NCBI RefSeq assembly: GCF_000004825.1
Contig: NW_008805089.1
Location: forward strand, 1,116,001-1,180,000
Reading direction: 5' to 3'
DNA: 64,000 nt
Source of the DNA: Heterostelium album PN500
Taxonomy: Eukaryota > Evosea > Eumycetozoa > Acytosteliales > Acytosteliaceae
A program made the position numbers and the translations under genes. Of this stretch, positions 35,776 through 47,096 are shown piece by piece (position 1 is the first letter of the stretch; each line of letters opens with the position of its first letter). Below the pieces are notes generated by a model, which made no database searches, had not been told where the DNA came from, and worked only from the letters and a program-made list of their open reading frames with translations.

Positions 35776-36309
35776 AGTCAGGAAGAATATAAAAATTCAA
35801 ACAGATAATCTGTTTACTCATCAATTTAGAAGTGACTTGAACAAATCCTAGTTTGAAGAGATAATAACAACGGTTGATGTGTGGTGTATCAAAAAAAAAA
35901 TATAAAAATAAAAATAAAAAACAAATTAAAACTGTTTAAAAGAGTGTGTTCTTCTTACTTTATTAAATATTTAAAATGGAATCTGTTGGTGGGTCTATGG
36001 AAAATATAAATATATTATAGTTGAAAATAGTGGATCTATAAATTTGATGATAAAGTAAATAAACAGTTAAAATAGGTATCTAAAATAGGTATCGAATCAC
36101 CCTCAAAAATCTATATTCTTTGTGATTTAGTTTCTATCTATATTTTTTTTCTGTTCATCATTTGACAGACTTGAGTTCAAAAACAGAATGAACATCATCA
36201 CAACATGATGATCATGTTATTTAACCCTTTTCTTGAAAAAAACATCACAATCTTGTAGATGTTGTTAATTTTATTTATTTACAAATATATATTTTATAGA
36301 ATAGTGTCG
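35489..36309. promoter_or_regulatory. Upstream region of CBM49-like copy A
   Basis: The first roughly 290 bases (to 35775) are shared with copy B and hold the conserved promoter. The block next to the start codon, about 35489-35640, is nearly identical in both copies. The block 35700-35775 is also conserved. The rest is AT-rich 3' sequence of the glutaredoxin-like gene. Confidence 0.55.
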
Positions 36310-36720
36310 TTATCTTTTATATTTTCTTTTTCTTGATTCATTTAGAAAATCAGAGTATCCACCGACAAATTGTTTAGCTTCTTCACTACAACCCTCCTCT
36401 ACAATAGGGCATGTCTTGTGATAGATAGCTTTACCTCCGTGTTGCTGAGTGAGATTATTCATTAACTCTGGCCATTGATCTCTGTCAATCTGTACAGTCT
36501 CTACTTTAATGTTGTTATTCTTATCTGAAATTACTTCACCCAACTTTACTGCTTTCTGATAGTAAGGACCTTTTATAATCATCATCTAATTATTAGTCAT
36601 CTCTATATATTTTGAACTATATCAACTATCATATATTTCCTACATACAAGAGCTATATCCATATACTTTAAAGCAAGTATCTTCACCAAAGAACATCGAT
36701 GATATAGATTTGATATTCAT
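36310..36720 (-). CDS. Glutaredoxin-like protein with CPYY active site
   Basis: Two exons (36720-36648 and 36569-36310) give 110 residues. The splice was chosen because it rebuilds a thioredoxin-fold active site exactly: KVYGYSS joined to CPYYQKAVKLGEVI (Cys25-Pro-Tyr-Tyr28). Later segments are IKVETVQIDRDQWPELM, the cis-Pro-type KTCPIV and FVGGYSDFLN, as in glutaredoxins (…GGYSDF…). The active site is a monothiol variant of CPYC. The C-terminus is strongly basic (ESRKRKYKR), which could be a nuclear signal. It lies 238 bases downstream of the RNA ligase start-to-end unit, on the same strand. Role: glutathione-dependent reductase or iron-sulphur related, inferred from family. Confidence 0.75.
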
Positions 36721-36958
36721 TTTACAAACTATAATGACGATGATATCGAAATGATTAAACGAGTATGCATCAATTTCTCATAAATAATAGAAATTTTTTT
36801 GATCAAAAAAAAAAAAAAAAACTAGATTGGTTCGTTTTAAATTATACAGTTTATTTTCAACCTATCTATATATTTTTGGTTGTTGATACAAATATATTAT
36901 ATATTGATTACTATTATTACTATTATTATTATTATTATAAATGTTATTATTTGTTGTT

Positions 36959-38349
36959 TCAAAATTGTTCAACAAATTTAAGTCCACCTAAAACCTTTCT
37001 TCCTTCATCTAACTTTGAAGCTGATCCACACTGATTCTTGAGTATATAGATGATATATTTGGAGACGGCCGACATGTAGGAAGCTGGATCCTCTTCACAA
37101 TCGATCTCGTCGATGAACTGGAACAAGAGTTTCTTGAACCATGGCTGAATGCTCTTATCGTTGTTGATATCCTTTCTGCAGTTGGTCGATGTCTTCTTCA
37201 TCGAGTGAATGGTGCTGATCACGAGGGTAGAGACGCTCTCTATCTTTTCAAAGAGCTCCTTGGCAAACGATTGGATCTGAATGTAACGTCTTGGCAATGG
37301 ACCCAAAGTACACAACTCACTGATGGTATCGTCGAGCTTGTTCTCCAAGATCAACAACCAGATGTCTTTCTCCTGATTCAAGTTGATCGAGCTACACTTG
37401 GAGAGATCGAAATACCATGCGCACTTCATCTTGAAGACACGTCCGTCGTCGAAACGCAAGATGTATCCTTCGATATCACGCATCTTTTGTACCTGTTCCA
37501 AGAGTTCGGCGGCAGTGCGGGCACCTCCACCAAACACCTTGTGCTGCTCGATGGCACCGGTCACTGGAACATTGAATTGCTTGGCCGACTCTACCATTTC
37601 ATCGTACAAAATATATTCACCGGTCTTGATCGAACGGATCGCTGTCAAACTCAACAAATCCTGAGCATAGTACAATACGATTCTCTGTGATTCAGAGCAC
37701 CATTCGTACATTGGAGTGTATCCCTTCTTCAACCACAACTCTGAGAACTCACCGTACTTGATGGTGTCGGCTTGCGAAGCGATATACTTATCGACCTTGG
37801 CCGAAAGATCAGTTGCTCCGGCCTTTGAACCCCATGTCACCTTATTTTCTTTCGACGAATAGATTGGAGCGATCAAACTACCATCCAACTTTTCCAAAAT
37901 AATATACTTCTCACCCTCCAAATTGATTTTATCCTAAAGTAAATGTGTTAGTTAGTTGTTATTACAATTTTGAAAATCATTTTATATAAATGTTAACTTA
38001 CTTGATGTGTTTCATCTAATTCGTTGATATTAAAGAACTTATGGAATTTTCTACAAACGAGAGCACCTGTCGATTGCTCAAAAATGATTCCACGACATTC
38101 ACGACGCACCTTGTACAAGAATGAACTACGAGCATCCTCGGCTGTCAATGGGTCTGGGAAGGATTGTCTAGTTGAGAAATCATAGTTGAAGCAAATCATA
38201 CCGTTTTTGTTGGTCTCACGGAATCCTGGTACACCCTTGATAGCATCTCTACAGTCTTGAATGGTAATATCATGTGGGAATCTAGTTTGATTTCTCTTTT
38301 CATAATCGATTCCATTGTTTTCTAAACTACCATAATTAATCTTTAACAT
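36959..38349 (-). CDS. T4 Rnl1-type RNA ligase
   Basis: Two exons (38349-38002 and 37933-36959) give 440 residues. This is an ATP-dependent RNA ligase of the covalent nucleotidyltransferase superfamily, which joins 3'-OH and 5'-phosphate RNA ends through a lysyl-AMP. Visible motifs are the upstream RRECRGIIFE (82-91) and FHKFFNINE (102-110), and motif I KLDGS with nucleophile Lys131. Also present are motif IIIa-like MYEWCSESQRIVLYY, the TGEYILYDE segment, motif IV EGYILRF and motif V VFKMKCAWY. After this comes a C-terminal helical region as in the phage Rnl1 family. No kinase or cyclic phosphodiesterase domain is fused, unlike fungal or plant tRNA ligases. Its substrates are unknown; RNA repair or tRNA/mRNA splicing are candidates. 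It is upstream of the glutaredoxin-like gene, on the same strand. Confidence 0.9.
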
Positions 38350-39494
38350 TTTTCGTTTGTTATCTTCTATCTATTATTATAAATATATATTATATACAAA
38401 AAGTTTTATTATAAAACTACACTAATTATATTGATTTTACTACTATTTTTAATATTATTATTTTTGAATAAGCAAAAAAAAAAAAAAACAGGTCAAACTA
38501 AATACTTTAGTTTAAGTGAAAATGTTTAAATAAATAATATATATGAAATGAGATCGTTGCAACGATATATTTATAGTCTCTCCATTTTTCTTGAAACAAA
38601 AAAATAGAATCACATGATTAATTTTCATATTTTTTTTTGGGAATTTATCAAGATTTTTTGCAAAAACAAACAGATGCCTAATAAATATTTTCAGGATTCA
38701 AAGACAATAATTAGTGTTTTCAAATTACCTTTTATAATTTGGTTGCTACCAGTATATCTTATTTTATTGTGTGTTTTTTCAGTTATTTAAAATAGAAATT
38801 CTAAAGATTCAATAGAGTTCCAAAACCCAGATCACTGTGATCTGATTAAGGTCAAGTCAAATGGGGAGTAAAAAAATAAATATAGTACAATATAGATTAT
38901 TTTTTTTTGAATAATGAATCCAACCTATTATAAATAATCACAATATATTGTAATTAACTAAATTTCAACAACGACAATGCTTTAATGAGAATAAATGTCC
39001 AACAACAACACCATTTAATGAACGTAAAATAAAAACTATTATTAATCTCTATATCTGTGTTTATCCTCTGATCAGTTATGGCAACGACTATGGTTTCGAA
39101 AATAAATAATATAATAATGATTGATTGAATTATATTGTTTCTTTAATTTGTTGATGATGGTGTCGTTCGTTCATTCATGCATTCTCCTCTCTTATTGCGC
39201 GATGTGAGTATTTAAATACTTCACTCCAAGCAAAAATAATCCCAAGAAAAAAAACAATTTTTTTTAATTTTTTTTTTCCAATTTTTTTTTTTTTGAAAAA
39301 TTGCAATTTAGTTTGGTGTGTTTGTTCATTGTGCTTTAAAAAACACACAAGAAAACAAATAATATCTATTAGATTGATAATTATAGTTTTTATATTATTA
39401 TTAGTAAAAAAGTATTTTAAATATTTTTAATATTTATTTTTTATTTATTTTTAAACGTTACATATATATCAATCATAAATAATAATAAAAAAAT
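38350..39494. promoter_or_regulatory. Divergent intergenic region (RNA ligase / villin-headpiece gene)
   Basis: This 1.1 kb AT-rich spacer has long poly-T and poly-A runs close to the plus-strand gene (39240-39300). No coding potential or RNA gene is seen. Confidence 0.6.
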
Positions 39495-42400
39495 ATGGGA
39501 CCAAAGAAACAGTCGAATAAGAAGGGAACCAACACTACCGCTACAAAGGGATTCGTGATTGAGGAACCAGAGGAATTCACTCAATTGCAAAGAGAGAAGG
39601 AACAAAGAGCACAACAATTGGCTCAGCAAGAGCAAGATCGTAAGACAAAGAAGGAGAAAGAGAGATTGGCTGTCGAGGAGCAAAAGAAGCAGGAACTGGC
39701 TGCCCAAGAGGAGATGCAGAGATTGGCAGAGGAGCAAAAGCTAAAGGAACAACAAGAGAAGGAGAAGAAACAAGCCGATGAAGTCGCTGCCCTTGAGAAT
39801 CTAAAGTTGGAGGAGGAAGAGAAGAAGAAGAGCAACAATGCTTCTGACAGCAGCAACATTCCAATCATACAGGAACACGCTGTCGTTGTCAACTTTGTAG
39901 ATAACTTGCACGTAAGTGACTCTGCTGAAGTGACACCAGTCAACTTGATATCGCCAAAGCCAGTTGCTTCCCCAGCAACCGAATCAAAGCGTGCCAAAAC
40001 CAAGGAGCAACAACAACAACAGCAACAAAAGAAGAGAAAACACTCAACACAATTGACAACATTCGAGATTGTCGAAGCCAACTTTGACAATTTGTCATCG
40101 GATTGGACAAATGAGGATATCGTTCGTTTGAGATCGAAGCTTCAAAAGCCAGCACAAAAGAAGAAGACCAACAAGGGAACAAAGAAGACACCAACTTCAT
40201 CACCTGTCATCACATCGACTACACCAACCACCTCTGAAACCTCACCTTTGACCTCACCAACAACAACCACCACTACCACTACAACCACCACAACTGCTGC
40301 CGCACCAGTTGCTCCAACACCAACACCATCTCCAGTAACTGAAAAGGCAAAGTCAACAACCACCACCACCACCAAATCAAATGAAAAGAAACCATCCATT
40401 CCATCACCAAAGATCGATTCAAAGACAGCTACAAAGAAACAAGAGGAGACTAAACAATCACCAAAACAACAACAACAACAACAAAAGAAACCAGAGAAAC
40501 CAAAGGGATTCACAATTATTGAACCAACATTTGATGATGAACCAACTGTACAATCAAATAATGCTGCAACTACCACCACCACCGATCAAACATCAACCAC
40601 AGCAACCACTGTCACTTCACCAACTAACTCCAGCGCAGGAAAGAAAAAGAAATCACAAAAGAAACCAGTCGTCAAGAAGGAGGAGAGCGATATCGATTTG
40701 ATGTTAAAGGCAATTAACGATCCAAAGACAAAGAAGATTCCAAAGGAATTGTCACCAGTACAAACACAAAAGCAACCAACCCAAAAGCAAACAACTCCAC
40801 CAACCGCCAAATCAGAAAAGAAACAAGCTCAACCTCAGTCAGTTGCTGCTGCTGCTGCTCCACCAGCCCCCTCTGCTGATGAAATCAAAAAGAGAGAGGC
40901 TGCTGCCGCCGCCGCCGCCGCTCAAGCTGCTGAGCAAAAGAGATTGGCTGAGGAGGCTCAAAAGAAGGCCGCTGCTCAAGCCGCTGAGGAATCACAGAAA
41001 CAAGCTGCTGCTCAAGCCGCTGCCCAAGCTGCCGAGCAAAAGAGATTGGCTGAGGAGGCTCAAAAGAAGGCTGCTCAAGCTGCTGAGGAGTCACAGAAAC
41101 AAGCTGCTGCTCAAGCCGCTGCCCAAGCCGCTGAACAAAAGAGATTGGCTGAGGAGGCTCAAAAGAAGGCCGCTGCAGATCACGAGGCCGAGGAAGCAAG
41201 AAAGAAGGCTGCTGCCCAAGCTTCTGCTGCTGCCGCCGAGCAAGCTGCTGAGCAAAAGAGATTGGATGAAGAAGCTGAGAAGAAGAAGGCTCAACAAGAA
41301 GCTGAAGAAGCTGAGAAGAAGGCTGCCGCCGCCGCTGCTGCTGCTGCCGCCGAGCAAGTTGCTGAGCAAAAGAGATTGGCCGAGGAAGCTGAAAAGAAGG
41401 CCGCTGCTGCTGCCGCCGAGCAAGCTGCTGAGCAAAAGAGATTGGATGAAGAAGCTGAGAAGAAGAAGGCTCAACAAGAAGCTGAGGAGGCTCAAAAGAA
41501 GGCTGCCGCCGCCGCTGAGCAAGCTGCAGAACAAAAGAGATTGGAAGAGGAGGCTCAAAAGAAGGCTCAACAAGAAGCTGAGGAGGCTCAAAAGAAGGCT
41601 GCCGCCGCTGCCGAACAAGCTGCCGAGCAAAAGAGATTGGAAGAAGAAGCTGAGAAGAAGGCCGACGAAGAAGCAGCAGCAAAGCAAGCTGAGGAGCAAA
41701 AGAATGTTTTGGATCAAGTCACTGAGGAGCCACACCAAAAGCTTTCACATCCAACCTTGTCAAGACCAACCAAAAAAGGAAAATCATCTCTTAATCTTGC
41801 CACCGAGGTATGTGAAATTAACAGAAACAAAACTACTATTATAACAGACATAATTTCTAACATTGACTGATATTCACACATTTGTTTGTTAGGTACAAGA
41901 GGAAACTACCAAAGACACACAATCACCAACTTCAGAACCAATTGAATCAACCGAATCCAAACCAACAACCACCGAAACCGAAACTGCACCAGCAACCACC
42001 GAAACCGAAACCACTTCAACTCCAGCTGAAGAGACAGCTAAAAAACCAGTTGGAGGTATCAACATTTTTGGAGATGCCAAAATCAACCCAGTCAATGTTG
42101 TCCTTAAGAAGACACCATCCGCTGTCAACGTTGTACCAGCCGCTCCAAAAGAAGCATCTGTTACCGATTTCAGATCTGTTTTAAAGTCAAATTCTCAACA
42201 AAATTTGATGTCAACACCCACCAAAGCTCCAGCACCAGCTCCAGTCACACCAACTCCAGCTCCAGCACCAGCTCCAGCAGTCACCCCAACCCCAGCTGCC
42301 GCTCCAGTTGCCGCCAGTGCACCAGCTGGCCAATACTATTCCTACGAAGACCTCAAGGCCAAGAGAGTTCCAGATTTAGTACCAACCAAATTAGAAACCT

Positions 42401-42510
42401 ATCTCTCTGATGATGATTTTGCCAAATACATGAAATGCACAAGAGACGAATTTACCAAACTCCCAGCATGGAAGCAAACTCAAAAGAAGAAGGATGCTGG
42501 TTTATATTAA
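39495..42510 (+). CDS. Villin-headpiece protein with long Ala/Glu/Lys helix
   Basis: Two exons (39495-41807 and 41893-42510) give 976 residues. The last 60 residues form a villin headpiece: YYSYEDLKAKRVPDLV, LETYLSDDDFAKYM, EFTKLPAWKQTQKKKDAGLY. These domains bind F-actin. The middle (about 470-745) is a highly repetitive AAEQKRLAEEAQKKA-type stretch that should be a continuous charged alpha-helix or coiled coil, like a single-alpha-helix spacer. The N-terminal half is Lys/Glu-rich, then Thr/Pro-rich linkers. Three short related motifs are spaced along it: GFVIEEPEEF (19-28), TFEIVEANFDN (about 191) and GFTIIEPTFDD (about 339). None of the gelsolin repeats of villins is present. The likely role is an actin cross-linker or spacer. 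Other repeats at DNA level could cause length variation among strains. Confidence 0.85.
40900..41690 (+). repeat. Imperfect tandem repeat coding for the Ala/Glu/Lys helix
   Basis: Units of about 45-105 bases built on GCTGAGCAAAAGAGATTGG and GAGGCTCAAAAGAAGGCC blocks recur about ten times within the villin-headpiece gene. Several longer blocks are almost identical (for example around 40937-41035 and 41037-41130), so unequal exchange has probably changed the repeat number. Confidence 0.85.
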
Positions 42511-42858
42511 AACAACTAATATACAACACAATCATTATAGTAACATTATGTAAAACACAACATTAATAATCATCAAATAATAATAATAATAATTATAAGA
42601 ATATATAACAATGAAAATAAATAACAAACAACGCAATATATTTATTTATATAAATATACAGAATTTGATACTATTTTGATTATGTACAAGTTTAAACTTT
42701 ATTATTACTATTATTATTATTATTATTATAACAATAAACCAATTTTTACTATGGATTTGGTAGCCAATATCTGTGTATTCACACATTATATATTCTATAT
42801 CTGTCTGTATGTTCTATATTATATTATTATTATTATTCTTAATCTTAATCTTTAAGAT
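42511..42858. other. Convergent intergenic spacer
   Basis: The 3' regions of the villin-headpiece and GID8 genes. It is AT-rich with ATT/TAT triplet runs near 42710-42735 and 42819-42835. Nothing else is seen. Confidence 0.6.
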
Positions 42859-43823
42859 TTACTCTGATTCATCTCTATATTCACCAGTTACGAAATTCTT
42901 CATCTTTGGGTAATTACATCGTTCATCTAGCTGTGATTGTGCCCAGTGTAGTAGTTTGAGAATGGTTGGGAGCTTTGGGTCTTTATCTTGACTCTGACTC
43001 ACTAAAATAGCTGCATTCAACTCGCTTGCTGTCTTTTGTCGTTGTGAACTATCAACCAAATCAGAGAGTGGTGATTTCAGTATATCATCAAATACCAACA
43101 ATGACATTGTTCTTTCTAATTCCTCTAAAAATTTACTCTAGAAACAAACAAACAAACAATGTTTTCTATTAATAAACAAAATCTAGTTTGTGTATCATTG
43201 TATTAATAATTTACATTTTCTTCACATTGCGGAGCTAGTTCCTCTTGAGCAAATTGAATGGCTTCTGCCAACTTGCCTTTCTTTATCAGCTCTATCAATC
43301 TTTGTTGTTGTAAATGAAAGTATAATTGTGGATTCGTATCTAATATCTATTTTATTTACAAAGCAAAAGAGTGTTGTTAGTAAATATTGAGATAACACTA
43401 AACTCTCTTCTTCTTCTTACCTCTGGATTCAAATCATTGACAATCTCAATACCTTGTTCTATATCACCTCTTTGTATTGCCGATCTAATTGCCATTCTAT
43501 CTTCAATTGTATGCAAATCAACAGAACTCTTTGTTCCTGATTCCTTTTGAAACATATCAGCTGCTTCTTTATAACCTTCAATAACTAAATAATTCATAAC
43601 CAATTTATTTAAATCACTAAGACAACAAACAACATGATAAATTATTAATATATCCTCTTTCTCTCGCTTTCTCTAATAATGTATATAATAAATACCTCTT
43701 TGTAATATTTACTTCATTCAACTTTCTCTCCCATTCATCAGATGTAATTGTTTTCTTTGAGAATGAAGGTGTTGAAGATGATGACGATGACGATGACGAT
43801 GATGACACTGGTATATTAAACAT
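42859..43823 (-). CDS. gid8: GID8/TWA1 subunit of the GID/CTLH ubiquitin ligase
   Basis: Four exons (43823-43696, 43616-43421, 43346-43215, 43137-42859) give 244 residues. After a Ser-rich start and the family opening EWERKLNEVNITKSDLNKLV comes the LisH motif (LVMNYLVIEGYKEAADMFQK). The CTLH domain follows (RSAIQRGDIEQGIEIVNDLN, QRLIELIKKGKLAEAIQFAQ), then the CRA region (ERTMSLLVFDD, SELNAAIL, LLHWAQSQLD). Order and length match Gid8 closely (about 228 in animals). The protein is a scaffold of the multisubunit CTLH E3 ligase that in yeast degrades gluconeogenic enzymes. All splice junctions are in frame. It is on the same strand as the CrcB gene, whose stop lies 157 bases upstream. Confidence 0.93.
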
Positions 43824-43980
43824 TGTTTTAATGTTGTATGTATCTATTACTAAAGGTATTCTTCTTAAAAAAAATAAACAATAAACAATACACAATTTAA
43901 CTAATTTGAAATTTTAATTTAAAAAAAAAAAAAAAATAAGAAACAAAATTAAAATTTATTTTGTAGATCTTAAAAAGTTT

Positions 43981-44670
43981 TTATCTTTGTTGTAATTCAA
44001 TATCATTATGATTGTTATTATTGTTATTATTGTTATTATCATTGCTATTGTTATGATTAGGTTGTTGTCTTTGTTCAGGTCGAAAGAATCTTCTTGTTAG
44101 GTGAATTGATATGAGTGTTACAGCTATGCCGGCGACAGGTGATAGGATGTAGTAGAATACACCGATGATTGTATATTTGGTTTGTTTTTTCTCGAATAGA
44201 AGTACGGAATCCAAAGCATATCCCGAGAATGTTGTAAATCCACCGAGTAGTCCAACCAAAAGACCGTACCTCAGGTTGACATTGATTGCTTTCTTCTCGA
44301 CACCCACCACATGAAGGAATCCAATGATGGCACTACCAATGATATTGATGACAGCGGTACTCCAAAACGAATCCTTATGAAAACCACGAACAAACAGAGC
44401 ATTCGCCATGTATCTAATTAGAACACCGACTATTCCAAAGAGAATGATATAAGCAAATCTAACAAGACTTATATCATCTCTAATCGATGTCACTTTAACA
44501 CGATCATTATTGGTGTTATTGTTATTGTTATTGCCACGAGTTTCATCATTATTCTCTTCAACATCAAATTCATCTACAACTTCATCATCATCATCATCAT
44601 CATCACCATCATTATTATTGTTGTTGTTGTTGTGGTTATCATCATCATTATTACTCTCAATATCACTCAT
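43981..44670 (-). CDS. CrcB/Fluc fluoride channel, single domain
   Basis: An intronless 229-residue protein. The first 75 residues are Asn/Asp-rich low complexity, and the last 30 are Gln/Asn/His-rich. Between them is one CrcB domain with four membrane segments: AYIILFGIVGVLIRYMANAL, AVINIIGSAIIGFLHVVGV, RYGLLVGLLGGFTTFSGYAL and YYILSPVAGIAVTLISIHL. The family signatures are the Asn in VINIIGS and the GGFTTFSG loop (Phe-box and central Na+ site region). Such channels export fluoride. Eukaryotic FEX proteins usually contain two fused CrcB domains. This one has one, as in bacteria, so it should act as an antiparallel dimer. Bacterial origin by transfer is possible, but codon use and flanking low complexity look native. 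Confidence 0.9.
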   Translation of the reverse strand: MSDIESNNDDDNHNNNNNNNDGDDDDDDDEVVDEFDVEENNDETRGNNNNNNTNNDRVKVTSIRDDISLVRFAYIILFGIVGVLIRYMANALFVRGFHKDSFWSTAVINIIGSAIIGFLHVVGVEKKAINVNLRYGLLVGLLGGFTTFSGYALDSVLLFEKKQTKYTIIGVFYYILSPVAGIAVTLISIHLTRRFFRPEQRQQPNHNNSNDNNNNNNNNNHNDIELQQR

Positions 44671-45357
44671 ATTATTTACATTTACACTTTTTTTTTCTTA
44701 ACTATTATTGGACATACTTAATTTATTTAGTTTAGTTATTATTATATAAAAAGTAATATAAAGGTTATAATTTTACAATCATTTTCATCACGGTTCCAAT
44801 CATTTGAAAGTGTGAAAATGGTGAGTAACGTTGCATATTTTTTTTATTTTCATTTTGGGTGGTTTGTGGTGGTAAACCAGTAATCAAAAATTATTATCGA
44901 TTAAAAATTTGAACGGTTGTGTGTGAATAAAGGGTTTTTGGTTTTTTTTTTTTTTTTTTGGATTTTTTGTTATTTTTTGAATTTTTTTATTTTGATAGTG
45001 ACAAAGGGGATTCTGTGAATAAAGTTAAAAGCCTCCTTTATTTAAAGATATATATAACTTATTTTTAGCTATAATATTATAAATATATATAATAAATTAA
45101 AGCATAATAAAAGAAAAAGGGTAAGGTCTTTACTTTTAATAATTCAATTTTGATTAAAATTTAAATTAATTAATCTTTATTATTTTTAAATTGATTTTTT
45201 TTTTTTTTTTTTTTTGAAACCAATTTTTTTTTTTTTTTTTTTGTCTCTTTTTTTAAATCAACCATATATATTTTAGTTTATTTTTATTTTTATTTATAGG
45301 TATAGTTATTTGTAATATAGTAGTAGTAGTAGTTGATAGATAGATTAAATAGTTTGG
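44671..45357. promoter_or_regulatory. Divergent intergenic promoter region (CrcB / aquaporin)
   Basis: The 687-base spacer has very long poly-T tracts (44939-44959, 45198-45242). A GTTCCAATCATTTG segment near 44794 is the only non-homopolymeric part. No gene is seen. Confidence 0.55.
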
Positions 45358-46386
45358 ATGACACAAAAAATGGCAACATTGCAAACTAGTGAAAACAATA
45401 ATGAAGATTATCACGAAATGGAAGAGACAGGTATCAACGTTGCAGAGGACGAAGAGGACGTCGAGAAGCCAGACTTCCCAGTCGATTTGGCATTGGAGCA
45501 ACAAAAGAAGCGTTGGGTGTTGATTCGTGCTGTCGTCGGTGAACTCCTCTGTACATTCTTGTTTGTTTATATTGTGTGTGCCACCACTGTCAATTTCAAG
45601 ATGATTCCGGGTTCGTCGTCGGTGGTCGGTGGAGCTCTCTCCACTGCATTCTCAGCGGTCGCTCTCATCTATTCATTCGCTGATATTTCTGGTGCTCATT
45701 TCAACCCTGCCGTCACCTTTGCCACTTGTGTCACTCGTAGAACCTCGATCACAAAGGGTCTGCTTTACATCTTTGCACAAATGGTTGGATCAGTGTTTTC
45801 CGCTCTGATCATCTTGGCCACTTTCCCAGGAAACATCGATCCATCGCTTACCGGTGGCAGACCAGGTAACGCTGCCGCCGCCGCTGCAGTCGAACCAAGC
45901 AAATCCGCCAACATCGGTAACGTCTTCCTCACAGAGTTGATTCTCACTTTTATTTTGGTATACGTCATCTTTGCCGTTGCTTTCGATACCGTCGACGACA
46001 ACAAAAACGTCAAGGTCGTACGTGGTGGAAAGAAAGCCGGTAACAACCTCACCATCTATACTACCTCTGGTGCAACCAAGGCTGGTTTTGCCCCAATTGC
46101 CATTGGTTTCACACTTGGTTTCCTTTGTTTACTCGGTGGTTCCGTATCTGGTGGTGCTTTCAACCCAGCCAGAGTTTTCGGTCCAGGTAATTATTTGATG
46201 ATCATTCAAATCTTAATCTCAATCCACTGACACTAACATCAATATCATTTTATTTTATTTAAAATTATAGCTTTAGTTGGTAACAGATGGTCTAGACATT
46301 GGTTATATTGGATTGCTGATTTCTTAGGTGCTGGTATGGCCGGTTACACTCAGAAATTCTTTGCTGTCACCAAGTCCAAGATCTAA
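45358..46386 (+). CDS. Aquaporin (MIP family)
   Basis: Two exons (45358-46186 and 46271-46386) give 314 residues. A long acidic cytoplasmic N-terminus (about 60 residues) precedes six membrane segments and two half-helices. The two NPA boxes are intact: HFNPAV (Asn116) and AFNPARVFGP (Asn269). The last exon carries the WSRHWLYWIADFLGAGMAGY segment that makes the final helix. A charged insert (DTVDDNKNVKVVRGGKKAGN, about 220-240) enlarges one loop and may gate or regulate the pore. A second ATG at 45370 has the better dictyostelid context (AAAAAATGG), so the true start may be four codons later. Water-selective or glycerol-permeable behaviour cannot be decided by eye; an Arg follows the second NPA as usual. 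Confidence 0.92.
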
Positions 46387-47096
46387 AAAAAAAACAATCA
46401 AAACAAAACCAAAACAAAAGTGAAATAATTTAAAAGATGGTGATCTATTGTTAAGTTTTTTTTTATTATTTATAAGAAACAATAGATTATTAAAATTAGT
46501 AATATCAAATAAATCAAATTAAAACTGTTAAAAAAACATGAATGAAATCAAGAGGTCCAATATTAAACTTAATCGATATATATAGTGATATATAGCATTA
46601 TATTTAAAATCAAGGAGGAAACCAAAACTACAATCACAGACACAATGATTACTCCAATATTTAAACTTTTTTTGCCCATTGCACACACAATCACTATTTT
46701 ACTCCAATATGAAGAGTTACTACACTTTTGAGATATTAAAGTGTTGAACAAAATGAAATTTCATTGTAACAAAAACAAATTGATGGTGATTGTTGAAACT
46801 AACCATTGGGATATCCGAAAATCAAATTATTGAATGCAAAGATATTTAGTAATGGGAATTTGAATTGTGCTAAAAACTTTTCAATTCCGTTTGCAATTTA
46901 AAATATCTTATCTTTTGGGAGCCAAAAAAGAATTTTTAATGGTTTTAATTTTAATTTTATTAATTTTTAATGATTTTATTTTTTTAGTTGAATAAATATA
47001 AATAACCTTAGCTCCTACTATATAGTTCCAATCACTTCTTATTTATTAATTTTGTATATATAGATATTTTTTTTTTTTTTGAATTTTAAAAATACA
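46387..47096. other. Intergenic region, AT-rich
   Basis: The 3' region of aquaporin and the promoter of the patatin-like gene. TTACTCCAATAT occurs twice (46648-46659 and 46699-46710). A minus-strand frame starting at an ATG near 46681 would give only about 37 residues with one membrane helix and is not called. Confidence 0.55.

Noticed and set aside
40843-41844. 333-codon Leu/Arg/Lys frame inside the villin-headpiece gene
   Set aside because: A frame-shifted shadow of the Ala/Glu/Lys repeat; the sense frame carries the headpiece and continues across a good intron.
46569-46751. 60-codon minus-strand frame with one hydrophobic segment
   Set aside because: Starts at TTG; from its only ATG it would be 37 residues with no family resemblance. 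Left uncalled.
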